From: Sulfolobus sp. A20
Lineage (GTDB): Archaea > Thermoproteota > Thermoprotei_A > Sulfolobales > Sulfolobaceae
Direction: 5' to 3'
NCBI RefSeq assembly: GCF_001719125.1
Contig: NZ_CP017006.1
Coordinates: forward strand, 2,184,384-2,248,383
DNA length: 64,000 nucleotides
How positions within the stretch are numbered: the stretch's first letter is position 1; each line of letters starts with the position of its first letter. The position numbers and the translations under genes are program-made. Shown piece by piece: positions 32,616-41,281 of this stretch. Below the pieces are notes generated by a model. The model worked only from the letters and a program-made list of their open reading frames with translations. It did not search any database and had not been told where the DNA came from.

Positions 32616-33746
32616 TTGATCAAAAAAGATAATTTCTTCTACTTATCATTATCCACTTCATTATCAACCTTTGGTAACTCTCTATGGATTTTCTATCTAC
32701 CATTAATCCTCCTGAAAATTGGTTTAGACGTGACACTGCAAGGAATCATATACTCAATCGCAACGATACTGGGGATTATCTTGTCTCCAGTCTCAGGAAT
32801 ATTGGTGGACAGGTACTCTGCCAGGCTAGTTCTCTTTTCCTTCACCACCTTAGCTTCCTTGTTAAACCTTATTTTGTACTTCGGAATAACTTACAATTTA
32901 AGGGATTTTTTACTAGCTTGTGTAATCCTATATTTGAGTTTAATTCCTCCTTTCATTTCGGTAGCATCTAAAGTAATATTGGCTGAGTCTAAGAGACCAG
33001 CCCAGGCATATGGGTTATTCTTATCTATAGCCTCAACACCAAGCATTATAGGACCATTCCTAGGCTCTTTTCTGATTAGTAATGGCTTGTCCCTTCTTAT
33101 CTCCTCTTTTATTAATGTCGTTAGTGCGGTATTGAGATTAAAGGTCTTTGAAGTGAAAGGAAATAATATTGACCAACGCGGAATAATTTCCGGAATAATC
33201 TCGGCACTCATGCAGCTTAAACAAAAAAGATTAATGATTTTATCCATTTCCTTGGGTCTGTTTTCCCTTATAGCCTCACCTGACAGTTACATACTGATAA
33301 TCTACAGCGTTGACCACTTAGGCTTTGATAAAACGACCTTAGGCATATTCTATTCAGTCCAAACCTTATTATATACAGTCGTACCTGCATTGATAGGGAG
33401 AATCGCTTCACGGAAAACCTTGATATTAGCGTATATTCTTGAGGGGATTTCTTTTTACTTACTCACAGTCACGGGGTCAACAATTGTTGGCTTTATGATT
33501 ATGACCCTCTTGGTGTTTTCAGCAATAGCATGGGAGGTATCGTTTTTTGGGGAAGTGGCTAAAATTGGAGGAAGGGGAGTAAAGTTTGGGATTTTGTCTG
33601 GCATATCAAGTTCATCTACAGCCATTACCTTGGGATTTTCAGGTTACTTATACCAGATTAGTTCGACCTTGTTATTCTACTCGTACGTAGTGTTGATCCT
33701 CTTCTCGTTGCTAGCGTACATAATTGCGTTATACAAAGGCTCCTAA
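32616..33746 (+). CDS. MFS transporter, 12-helix (376 aa)
   Basis: Twelve hydrophobic segments with the loop signature SPVSGILVDRYSARLVL (motif A form G-x3-D-R-x-S) after helix 2 and a symmetrical second half starting near LMILSISLGLFSLIASPDSY. It is probably a drug or metabolite exporter; the substrate is unknown. The TTG start at 32616 lies 6 nt after the 79-aa gene. The second half contains PALIGRIASRKT, the pseudo-repeat of motif A. Confidence 0.82.
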   Translation: MIKKDNFFYLSLSTSLSTFGNSLWIFYLPLILLKIGLDVTLQGIIYSIATILGIILSPVSGILVDRYSARLVLFSFTTLASLLNLILYFGITYNLRDFLLACVILYLSLIPPFISVASKVILAESKRPAQAYGLFLSIASTPSIIGPFLGSFLISNGLSLLISSFINVVSAVLRLKVFEVKGNNIDQRGIISGIISALMQLKQKRLMILSISLGLFSLIASPDSYILIIYSVDHLGFDKTTLGIFYSVQTLLYTVVPALIGRIASRKTLILAYILEGISFYLLTVTGSTIVGFMIMTLLVFSAIAWEVSFFGEVAKIGGRGVKFGILSGISSSSTAITLGFSGYLYQISSTLLFYSYVVLILFSLLAYIIALYKGS

Positions 33747-33994
33747 CGTTTCCTTAAAATTGAGAGAGATGCGCTTAGGTTATTCTTCTCCATTTTTGTA
33801 TCAACGCCATTTTACAAAATTTTTGTAAAAATGTTTTTTCTCATATTCTTGAAACTTATCAGCTAACTCGTTAGCCTTCAAACGTATCAGTGTGTAGTCA
33901 GTGAACCTTGATTCATGTTTACAAAAGCTACTCTGACTACATTAGATACTCAATTATAAGGGACCGGATAATCAGTACTTATCGGGGACGTATA
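33747..33994. other. Intergenic with AT palindrome
   Basis: ttttacaaaatttttgtaaaa (about 33811-33831) is a near-perfect odd palindrome shortly after the MFS stop. It could be a terminator structure or an operator. The rest looks like degraded insertion-element sequence. Confidence 0.35.
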
Positions 33995-34246
33995 GTGTGT
34001 TGACAACAATTTCATCCATCTCCATAAAATTTTATTCCAACTTATGCCAATAGATTTCGAGTAAATTTTGTTGAAGAATATTTTTAACCATCTCGTCATT
34101 GTGTTTCTTGTTAAGTAAGGTGAGTGTTAGGAAATCAAACCTATTCATCTTCTCGCTCTAATAAATAACTCGCCCTCACCCAAAAAAATACTTTTCCACA
34201 ATAAAGAAAATTCAATATATATCAAACCAAATTGTTGTCCACACAC
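33995..34246 (+). mobile_element. MITE copy 3 (252 bp)
   Basis: The left end gtgtgttgacaacaatttca and the right end caaattgttgtccacacac are inverted repeats. The interior matches copies 1 and 2. It has no coding capacity and no clear target duplication. It is the longest copy, with an extra block near the left end (atctccataaaattttattc) that is also present in copy 1. Confidence 0.85.
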
Positions 34247-34278
34247 GCCTTAAATGGCGAGGTTTGCCGTTCTTTTTA

Positions 34279-35820
34279 TCACGTCTTACGTATTAGTAAC
34301 AATAGTGCTATAATTACTATGATAATTATTATTCCTATAATTACATAAGCAATGGGAAAAGATGTAGTATGATAAGTAATTGATGGTGTAGTGGTCGTAG
34401 CAATCTTGCTTGTACTCAAATTTGACGAAGGAATTATAGATGTCGTTGTAGTAGTTAATGTTGAAGTAGATGTAGATGAAGTACTTGTTGTAGATGTTGT
34501 AGTTGTGCTCGTTGTAGTAGTTGTCGTAGTACTAGTCGTAGTAGTACTAGAAGTCGTAGTAGTCGTTGTAGTTGAAGTACTGGAAGTCGTAGTAGTTATA
34601 CTAGTCGTAGTAGTACTGGAAGTCGCTACTACGCTTATGACTAACACGATTACTTGAGTTTCTGATGCTGAAGACTCAAGCTCATATATATAGCCTTGAT
34701 TATATACGGCAATTTCTAGATGTCCAGATTGTCCAGATGATTGAGATGAATGTTCATAAGCTATTGTGCCATTATAATACATTATAATTGTGTTGATCTC
34801 TGATAATAATGGGTCAGTAGAAATATAATTAACCCCTGATACAATTATATAATGATTAGCGAAACTAACAGTAAGAGGAGTTTTAATGTCCTTTATGTTA
34901 ATAACCTTATATTGATTACTTGTTAGATTAACCCTCAATAGGTTGCTTCCTACAATAACGTATAAAGTATCATTTACGATTTTAGAAGAACTTGGTATAA
35001 TAGTACCAGCTACGGGTATTTTGTATAACACTTTGCCATTAGAGACATTGAGAATGAGGGTAGACGAGGCATTTGATACTATTAAGTAGTTTTGTTCTAA
35101 AGAAGCCCCTTCAAATCCAACTACACTTATATTCCACTTTCCTAGAAGGTATATTGCAGAATTAAAGCTTCCAGTTGATGATAAAGGTGTAAGGGAAATA
35201 GAAGATGCTATTGAGGGTATTCCAGTAATTACTAATAATCCGTATTTAGTCTGATAAACATTAGTTACGTACGTTCCATTAAATGTGTAAACCTTAGTCG
35301 GTGTTATTAGAGTACTCTTATTTACACCTAATGATACGTATACTATCCCATTTGATGTCGGAAAGCCCATAGTGAAGTTATTGAAAAACTTCCAGCCAGT
35401 TATGTCAAAGCCATGTAGTATTGTAACATTTGCCTTAGCGTGTTCAATTAAATTTGTGGTATTTATAGGTATGAGTTGTGAAATGTTTACATAAATCGTA
35501 TTAATTACTGCATATGATTCATTGTATATAAGGATCTCTGAAACTTCACTAACATTTGTGGCATATGGACTAAAAGAGTCAACTAGAAATCCTTCGCTTC
35601 TATTTACGAAATATATTAATGATGTTATGTTTACGCCACGAGATTGAAATGAGGTTGATACGAGTTCTGTCGTTACAAGGACACCGTTTCCGTAAGGAAA
35701 CTCATAATAGCCTATGCCATTCAATGTTATTACATTAACCGTTTTAAGTTGTATTCCCGCGAATGCAATAAGCGATAACAAAAGAATTACAAACATTAAA
35801 ATGACATTTCTTCTATTCAT
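34279..35820 (-). CDS. Secreted surface protein with Ser/Thr stalk and C-terminal anchor (513 aa)
   Basis: The signal peptide is NVILMFVILLLSLIAFAGI. Residues about 30-390 carry a beta-rich, propeller-like ectodomain with many N-x-S/T sequons. Residues about 395-470 are almost only Ser and Thr, a glycosylated stalk. A transmembrane helix (AYVIIGIIIIIVIIALLLLI) ends in RKT. The design matches S-layer-associated or solute-binding surface proteins of Sulfolobales, but I see no transporter partner. The plus-strand Val-rich frame over the stalk is an artefact. TATA aatatatatac lies about 28 nt upstream on the minus strand. Confidence 0.72.
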   Translation of the reverse strand: MNRRNVILMFVILLLSLIAFAGIQLKTVNVITLNGIGYYEFPYGNGVLVTTELVSTSFQSRGVNITSLIYFVNRSEGFLVDSFSPYATNVSEVSEILIYNESYAVINTIYVNISQLIPINTTNLIEHAKANVTILHGFDITGWKFFNNFTMGFPTSNGIVYVSLGVNKSTLITPTKVYTFNGTYVTNVYQTKYGLLVITGIPSIASSISLTPLSSTGSFNSAIYLLGKWNISVVGFEGASLEQNYLIVSNASSTLILNVSNGKVLYKIPVAGTIIPSSSKIVNDTLYVIVGSNLLRVNLTSNQYKVINIKDIKTPLTVSFANHYIIVSGVNYISTDPLLSEINTIIMYYNGTIAYEHSSQSSGQSGHLEIAVYNQGYIYELESSASETQVIVLVISVVATSSTTTTSITTTTSSTSTTTTTTTSSTTTTSTTTTTTTSTTTTSTTSTSSTSTSTLTTTTTSIIPSSNLSTSKIATTTTPSITYHTTSFPIAYVIIGIIIIIVIIALLLLIRKT

Positions 35821-35952
35821 ATTTTTCTCTGAATTTAAAGTGGTATATATATTTTTTGTTCATGATTAAATTGATAATAGAGAGACAAACCTCAAATTTT
35901 AAGGTAGAGTAAAAGTTATTAAGACAAAAATATCTCTCGTGTTACTACCCTC

Positions 35953-35992
35953 TGCTGACCTCTATCCCGCCCTAAAGGGCGAGGTTTGTCCT
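35953..35992 (-). repeat. Right-end motif, minus orientation, near-consensus
   Basis: On the minus strand: ggacaaacctcgccctttag then ggcgggatagaggtcagc. The hairpin CGCCC-TTTA-GGGCG is intact. Confidence 0.65.
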
Positions 35993-36084
35993 CCCTTTTT
36001 CAACTTAATGAAGATGTGTAGCTGATTATCACTCCAGCAATACCAGAGGTAGTTGTTAGACTATTTCCCAAACGGTTTTCAACA

Positions 36085-36310
36085 AAGGAGACTAATTAAG
36101 TTAGCTGACATAACATCAAAGATGTGGAACGAAGTCAATCATGAGGGAAGACAACAGTTCTTCAAGAAAGAAAAAGTAGACCTAAAAGGTACTTGAGACA
36201 AGTATTATGAGAAGTATAAAGGTGTATCGGGAGTTAATGCACAGCTATATTACAGAAGAATAACGAGGGTTGGTCAGCATTCTCCTCCATTATCATTCCT
36301 AATCTCTTCC
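36085..36310 (+). pseudogene. N-terminal fragment of IS1341-type TnpB
   Basis: One frame reads LADITSKMWNEVNHEGRQQF, FKKEKVDLKGT, stop, DKYYEKYKGVSGVNAQLYYR. This follows the TnpB N-terminal pattern (NEVNY-x-RRQxFF ... KYYExYK ... NAQ) and one stop interrupts it. Only the N-terminal 75 residues or so are present. Right-end relics flank it on both sides (35953 and 36329), so it is an internally deleted element. Confidence 0.72.
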
Positions 36311-36328
36311 ACCAGAGTAACCCCTTAG

Positions 36329-36372
36329 ACCTCAGTAGAACCCTCACCTTTAGGGCAAGTAGGAGGTCAGAC
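36329..36372 (+). repeat. Right-end motif overlapping the 3' end of uppP
   Basis: cagtagaaccctcaccttta then gggcaagtaggaggtcagac. The stop codon and last residues (about LTSYLP) of uppP on the other strand are encoded inside this motif. Confidence 0.65.
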
Positions 36373-37192
36373 CGCTTATAATTCCGCTAATTAATGCTAT
36401 AGCTCCTAATGTGAATACAAGGAGAAGTATTCTATTACTCTTAGCGAACCTCAGCAACGACTCTATTAGAATTAGGCTGACTAGCGTAGCTACAATTATT
36501 GAAATTACCAATGCATTGAGACTTATAATATGTATTACATTAGTTACTGTATGCTTTGAGATAATAACCGAGACCCCTATAGCCCCTAATGCAGCTGGGA
36601 TTAAGGCTAAGAATGATAGCCTAAAGGCTTCTTCAGGTTTTACGCCAAGTAATAATAACGCTGACGTGGTCATCCCTGACCTACTAACTCCGGGTAATGC
36701 TGCTAAGCCTTGAGCTATTCCAATTATTATGAAATCCTTAAGCCTCATGTCCTTTAAGCTTCTATTTGGGACGAATTTCTTTCTAGATAGGTAGATCACT
36801 AGCCCATCAATTATTAACACTAAGCCCAGAATACTCATTGGTATTCCAACTACCGGTCCAGTTATCAGATTCACTATAAATAGATAGATAGGAACTCCTA
36901 CTATTCCAGTGATTATCGTAACCACTATTAAATAAACCAATAGTTTTAAATCACCACCTTTACCCAACTTCACTATTGCCAAAATAACGTTGTACACTTC
37001 TCTCCTAAAGTATATTATAGCAGCGAATATGGTTCCTATCTCCATGAACAGTCCAAAGGCATAACCTTGTGAGAAGGACAAACCCAAGATAAGGGTTGAG
37101 ACCAATAAGATTTGGGTTTTACTACTAATTGGTATCCACTCACTTATACCTTGAACGATCCCTAAAATAATCCCAATTAAGATAGCGTCCAT
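36350..37192 (-). CDS. uppP: Undecaprenyl/polyprenyl-diphosphatase, BacA/UppP family (280 aa)
   Basis: Integral membrane phosphatase of about eight helices that recycles polyprenyl diphosphate carrier lipids; in archaea the carrier would be dolichyl-type, for N-glycosylation and exopolysaccharide. Both active-site signatures are present: EWIPISSKTQ, with Glu 18 (E-x-x-P-I-S-S), and PGVSRSGMTTSALLLLG. The length is normal. The last six or seven residues and the stop are provided by an IS right-end relic (36329-36372), so the natural C-terminus has been replaced. The function is likely intact because that tail is not catalytic. Confidence 0.93.
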   Translation of the reverse strand: MDAILIGIILGIVQGISEWIPISSKTQILLVSTLILGLSFSQGYAFGLFMEIGTIFAAIIYFRREVYNVILAIVKLGKGGDLKLLVYLIVVTIITGIVGVPIYLFIVNLITGPVVGIPMSILGLVLIIDGLVIYLSRKKFVPNRSLKDMRLKDFIIIGIAQGLAALPGVSRSGMTTSALLLLGVKPEEAFRLSFLALIPAALGAIGVSVIISKHTVTNVIHIISLNALVISIIVATLVSLILIESLLRFAKSNRILLLVFTLGAIALISGIISGLTSYLP

Positions 37193-37355
37193 GTGTTGAT
37201 CAATATAGGAAACGTTAAAAATTTTCCCTATATAGAATAAATAGGCTATATAATTCTATGTAACATATTTTTCAATATTCTAACTATATAGAAATATAAA
37301 GGGTAAAATTAATAATATTTATAAATAACATATCCTAGGTAATTGTAGATGAAGT

Positions 37356-38741
37356 ATGAATCCATTTAAGCCATTAGACGATAAAAAGTTGAGTTGGTTT
37401 CACTGGAAGTCTTTGATAACCACTGGAATGGGAGTTTTCACTGACGGGTACGATCTATCATCAGTAGGCATAGTGTTATTAACTGTACTCTCAAGCTTCG
37501 GGATAACTCAGAAAAGTTCAGACTATGTTCTCTACACATCCCTTATATCTGGCTCTGCCCTAATAGGAGCAGCAATAGGAGCAATAGTTTTCGGTTTGCT
37601 CTCGAACATGGGCAGAAAGAAGTTTTATGGGATCGATGTGACTCTTCTAACGATAGGTGCTATTCTTCAAGCTTTCGTGAGCAATCCATTAGAGTTGGTT
37701 CTAATTAGACTATTATTGGGCATAGGGGTAGGGGCAGATTACGTCCTATCACCAATGATAATGGCGGAACACTCTAACGCTAAGGATAGGGGGAAAATTA
37801 TTGCCTTAGGCTTTGGACTCTTTTGGGGCTTTGGTGCTACTACAGCTGCTTTATTATACTTAGCTTTGTCAGCAATTAACTTAAGTCCAGATTTGATTTG
37901 GAGGATAGTGTTAGCTTCTGGAGCAATACCAGCTGCTTCAGTCATTTATCTTAGAAGAAAGATTCCAGAAACTGCTAGATTCTTAGGAAGAGTTAAGGGA
38001 GATATACCTACCTTGAAAAACGTTGTAAAGGAGGTAACGGGACAAGAAGTTATGATAAGTAAAGACTTGAAGGATTATAATTCGTTTAGCTATTACTTCT
38101 CTAAATATTGGCGTAAGTTTCTAGCAGCGTGCATATTATGGTTCCTATTTGACATCGTGGCATATTCTGGAATCTTGTTCGGTCCCTCATTAATAGCTAA
38201 GAGTTTAGGAATAAACTCGGGCGTGTTTCAGTTATATATAGAAGCAATCTTCACTATTCCCGGAGGATTGATAGCGTTATCGCTCATAGATAGAGTTGGT
38301 AGGAAACCATTGCAAATTATCGGATTTATAGGAATGGCATTATCACTATTTAGCTTTTCGTTATATAAGGATTTCGCAGGACTATATTTCTCACCTTTAA
38401 TTGCATTTGCAATATACGGGATGAACAATTTCTCATCACAAGTAGGACCGGGCTCAGTGAGCGCTTCCGGGATGTTAGGAGTTGAGCTAAGTCCAACGAA
38501 AGTAAGAGGATTCATACAATCCTTAACCGTTGCTTCCGGTAGAATAGGTGCAGCACTAACATCTTTCGTGTTTCCAGCTCTATTTAACGCATACGGAGAG
38601 TCCTTCGCAGTTGGGTTCTTAGGCAGTGTGGCTTTAGTCTCTGCCATAATAACTCTGTTATTCATACCAGAGACTAAGAGTAAGCCGTTAGAGGAAGCTT
38701 CGGGAGAAACGCTATTAGAGGAGGAGAGAATAATTAAGTAG
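37356..38741 (+). CDS. MFS permease, sugar/phosphate:H+ symporter type (461 aa)
   Basis: Twelve helices with the start HWKSLITTGMGVFTDGYDLS, which is typical of the PHS-like/general substrate transporters of Sulfolobales. The loop motif FGLLSNMGRKKFYGIDVTLL is motif A, and the repeat is LIDRVGRKPLQIIG. The central part includes RLLLGIGVGADYVLSPMIMA, and the C-terminal end is PETKSKPLEE, the sugar-porter ending. The substrate (phosphate, organic acid or sugar) is not resolved. Its ATG follows a TATA-like AT stretch at about 37315-37330. Monocistronic. Confidence 0.88.
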   Translation: MNPFKPLDDKKLSWFHWKSLITTGMGVFTDGYDLSSVGIVLLTVLSSFGITQKSSDYVLYTSLISGSALIGAAIGAIVFGLLSNMGRKKFYGIDVTLLTIGAILQAFVSNPLELVLIRLLLGIGVGADYVLSPMIMAEHSNAKDRGKIIALGFGLFWGFGATTAALLYLALSAINLSPDLIWRIVLASGAIPAASVIYLRRKIPETARFLGRVKGDIPTLKNVVKEVTGQEVMISKDLKDYNSFSYYFSKYWRKFLAACILWFLFDIVAYSGILFGPSLIAKSLGINSGVFQLYIEAIFTIPGGLIALSLIDRVGRKPLQIIGFIGMALSLFSFSLYKDFAGLYFSPLIAFAIYGMNNFSSQVGPGSVSASGMLGVELSPTKVRGFIQSLTVASGRIGAALTSFVFPALFNAYGESFAVGFLGSVALVSAIITLLFIPETKSKPLEEASGETLLEEERIIK

Positions 38742-38779
38742 TTAGTTTTTTATTCAACTGTTTCAATTTTTCAAAACAT

Positions 38780-39235
38780 ATGGAGGCAGGCAATGCTAAA
38801 AAAATTGTTTCTGTTCTTAACTTAATTATTTCTATCTCCTTACTCGTCTTGATTACGATAATAACTAGGACTGAATTCATTTTACCACCCTTTATTGCGA
38901 CAGCTTCTACTAAATACGCTGATCCGGATTGGAAAATGAATAGAAACTTAACCGTCTTATCTTCCTATCTACTTTGTAGTGTGATAGCCGTCCTATTCTC
39001 CCTTTTTAATCTTAGCTCTATCGTGTACGCTACGTTAGCATCATTCTTATCCTTCCTCGTGGAAGTAGTTTTAAATATAGAACACCCACCCTCATTGTTA
39101 GTTACTTTTCTGGGTGTGTTAGAAAAGGTAAAATTATTTTATATATTACACCCAGTCCTCACTGGGGTAATCGTGATTGAAGGAGTAAACTACTTGTTAG
39201 TTAGATATTTGGAGCCAAAACTGAAGGGCATATGA
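38780..39235 (+). CDS. HPP-family integral membrane protein (151 aa)
   Basis: Four hydrophobic helices. The motifs EFILPPFIATASTKYADP and IEHPPSLLVTFLG match the HPP family pattern (P-x2-A-S-T and H-P-P). Bacterial relatives have been linked to nitrite transport; the role in archaea is unproven. It follows the permease by 38 nt and may share its transcript. The first ATG (38780) is preceded by caaaacat and no strong ribosome site. Confidence 0.75.
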   Translation: MEAGNAKKIVSVLNLIISISLLVLITIITRTEFILPPFIATASTKYADPDWKMNRNLTVLSSYLLCSVIAVLFSLFNLSSIVYATLASFLSFLVEVVLNIEHPPSLLVTFLGVLEKVKLFYILHPVLTGVIVIEGVNYLLVRYLEPKLKGI

Positions 39236-39316
39236 TATCCTCACTTTGTGAAGTGTTAAGGTATAATTAAAGATGAAAATTATGTAAAAAATTTATGAAA
39301 TTGGTTGAAAAATAGC

Positions 39317-39610
39317 TTACGTGTTTAATTCTTTAAGTATTCTATGCTTAGGTTTTCCTTCTAGTATATTCTTTCCGTAATTGATAGTGTTTTTATATTC
39401 TTCACTTAGGGTGAATTTTTTAAAAGATTCTATATCCTTCCACTCAGTGTATATTAAGTAGTCTGTGGGATCTTCTACAGACTTGTAAAGCTTAGCTTCA
39501 ATTAAACCTGAGTTCGTTTTCTTTAATATTCCTAATACCTCGAGGAATTTCTCCTCAAAGTCCTTTTCATATCCCTTCTTTACCTTATAATAAAGTCCTA
39601 CATTTATCAT
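39317..39610 (-). CDS. odsN: OdsN: dimeric alpha/beta-barrel (ABM-like) protein of the cbs-sox cluster (97 aa)
   Basis: Ferredoxin-like fold typical of antibiotic-biosynthesis-monooxygenase proteins: strand MINVGLYYKVKKGYE, helix EKFLEVLGILKKT, strand GLIEAKLYKS, then YLIYTEWKDIESFKKFTLSE and a C-terminal helix. It is the gene directly downstream of soxN (27 nt), the position of odsN in the S. acidocaldarius cbsAB-soxLN-odsN cluster. The name therefore rests on synteny. It is cytosolic. A heme-related or oxygenase-like role is only suggested by the fold. Confidence 0.78.
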   Translation of the reverse strand: MINVGLYYKVKKGYEKDFEEKFLEVLGILKKTNSGLIEAKLYKSVEDPTDYLIYTEWKDIESFKKFTLSEEYKNTINYGKNILEGKPKHRILKELNT

Positions 39611-39637
39611 ACCTCATCACCTTTCTAACCATGCTTG

Positions 39638-41236
39638 TTAATCCCTCCTATAAACTACGTAATGGTATAAAGATATCGCCTCACCCAGCATTATGAATAT
39701 TAACCCTAGATCGATCCCAAACAAGTTAGAAAGGTAGCCAGTTGCAGGTATTACCCACAGTTGAGAAGCTAATATGACTGCAAAGATGAAGAGGATGCTT
39801 ATTAATACTTCAGCTATTTTCTTCTTTAGTTCTCTGTTTCTCGGCTTTTCAGGAGTTATTATGGTTTGCTCTTGTTTCTCAATCTTCAGCGCTATTGGCG
39901 ATATATTCTTTATAGATAGGATAAATACTAACGTAAATAAGGTGAATGCAATTATGGTTAATAGTGACGGGGAAGCGATTAAAGTTACTAGAGCCCCACC
40001 AAATAATATAGAAGTTACCAAAAGAATTAAGATGCTTAACGGGTTAGCGATTGCTTTATTATTTGTTTTAGCAGGCATAACGAAAACTCCCACTAAAGTA
40101 ATGATAGCCGGTGGTAAGTAGACCATCACTTGCTGGGCTATTGGTATTTCTACTCCAGGTGTTAAATCCCCCCAGATCGTTGTTTGTATTAGGTAGGTAA
40201 TCATTAATATACCAAAGGCCGTGAATAACCTTCTCTTTGTTAGGCTTAGATAAGGCGATCTATCTATGAAAGGGACCAGAATTAGATATAGTAATGGGAT
40301 GATAACTCCGATAAATAAGAATATCACAACGTCGCTTGTGAAGTCTGCTATCTTATATAGGAATAGGAAGAACCATGGAGGATAAGTTGTAATATGTGCT
40401 GCTGCTGGGCTATTAGGTGGAGGGGCAGGTTTAGGATTTAAGAAGGGATTTAGCTGCTGGGGTAAACCGTTTAAGTATGCTAAGGCGTTAGGTATTAGTA
40501 GTATGAATCCCCAGGTTAAGAAGATTAGTGACATCATATATACAAAGTTTCTAGGCCACCAAGGATTGAACTTTTGCCACTCTTCTTTTGTATATACTGC
40601 AGGAGCTTTATCCTTAACTTTCTTTGAAGGCATCATGCCATAATGTTCAGCTAAGAAGAAGTGGAAGGCGAATAGTAAGCCTATTAGGGCTACGAAGATT
40701 ATGTGCCAAGCTAAGACTCTTCCATAATCTCCTGCATCATAGTTTCCAAACAGGATAGGAATGAAAATTGATAATCCCGGTATACTGCTTATTATACCTT
40801 CGCCAACGTCTACAGCACTCGTAGCTAATGCATCGCCAATAAGACTGTATCCTAAAAAGGCTGTTCCCAAAGTGAGTACAAGCATTATAACTCCAATTAT
40901 CCATAACAACTCTCTAGGTTTTTTGTATGCTCCAGCAAAATAATTTCTGAACATGTGTACATATGCTAAGATTATCATAGCATATGCACCATAAAGATGA
41001 CTATATAGTATTACGGAACCGTAGGGCACTTTCTGTATTATGAATTCGGTAGAGGAATATCCTGCCTCTGGATTATAGTATAATAATAAAATCAAACCTG
41101 AAATTACTGTATAGATGAACGCAGCAGCTACTAGTGAGCCTAACCAATAATTGACGTTATACATATAATCTGGTGTTCTAAAGAATGGTAAGTCATCCAA
41201 TCCCAATCTTTCTCTAAACCAATCTGATACTCCCAT
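39638..41236 (-). CDS. soxN: SoxN cytochrome b-like subunit (532 aa)
   Basis: Polytopic cytochrome b of the SoxL-SoxN (bc1-analogous) complex. The N-terminal four-helix bundle supplies heme ligands, with histidines in LYSHLYGAYAMIILAYVHMF and AWHIIFVALIGLLFAFHFF. The second half has the Qo-site-like region (WWPRNFVYMMSLIFLTWGFI and PPWFFLFLYKIADF) followed by extra helices; it is longer than mitochondrial cytochrome b. It oxidises caldariella-type quinols together with the Rieske protein SoxL2. It lies 45 nt downstream of soxL2 and 27 nt before odsN in one operon. Confidence 0.93.
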   Translation of the reverse strand: MGVSDWFRERLGLDDLPFFRTPDYMYNVNYWLGSLVAAAFIYTVISGLILLLYYNPEAGYSSTEFIIQKVPYGSVILYSHLYGAYAMIILAYVHMFRNYFAGAYKKPRELLWIIGVIMLVLTLGTAFLGYSLIGDALATSAVDVGEGIISSIPGLSIFIPILFGNYDAGDYGRVLAWHIIFVALIGLLFAFHFFLAEHYGMMPSKKVKDKAPAVYTKEEWQKFNPWWPRNFVYMMSLIFLTWGFILLIPNALAYLNGLPQQLNPFLNPKPAPPPNSPAAAHITTYPPWFFLFLYKIADFTSDVVIFLFIGVIIPLLYLILVPFIDRSPYLSLTKRRLFTAFGILMITYLIQTTIWGDLTPGVEIPIAQQVMVYLPPAIITLVGVFVMPAKTNNKAIANPLSILILLVTSILFGGALVTLIASPSLLTIIAFTLFTLVFILSIKNISPIALKIEKQEQTIITPEKPRNRELKKKIAEVLISILFIFAVILASQLWVIPATGYLSNLFGIDLGLIFIMLGEAISLYHYVVYRRD

Positions 41237-41281
41237 AAAAATTGATTAATCAATCAAAAATAAAAAAATAAAGCGTTGGAC

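Noticed and set aside
34391-34640. Tandem repeat or minisatellite (gtagtagt-type)
   Set aside because: It is explained as codons for the Thr/Ser stalk of the 513-aa protein, not an independent repeat element.
34391-34657. 88-aa Val-rich ORF on the plus strand
   Set aside because: It is the antisense of the Ser/Thr stalk of the 513-aa surface protein; its composition is forced by the repeat codons.
39774-40121. 115-aa plus-strand ORF over soxN
   Set aside because: It is a shadow frame of a strongly supported membrane protein gene on the other strand.
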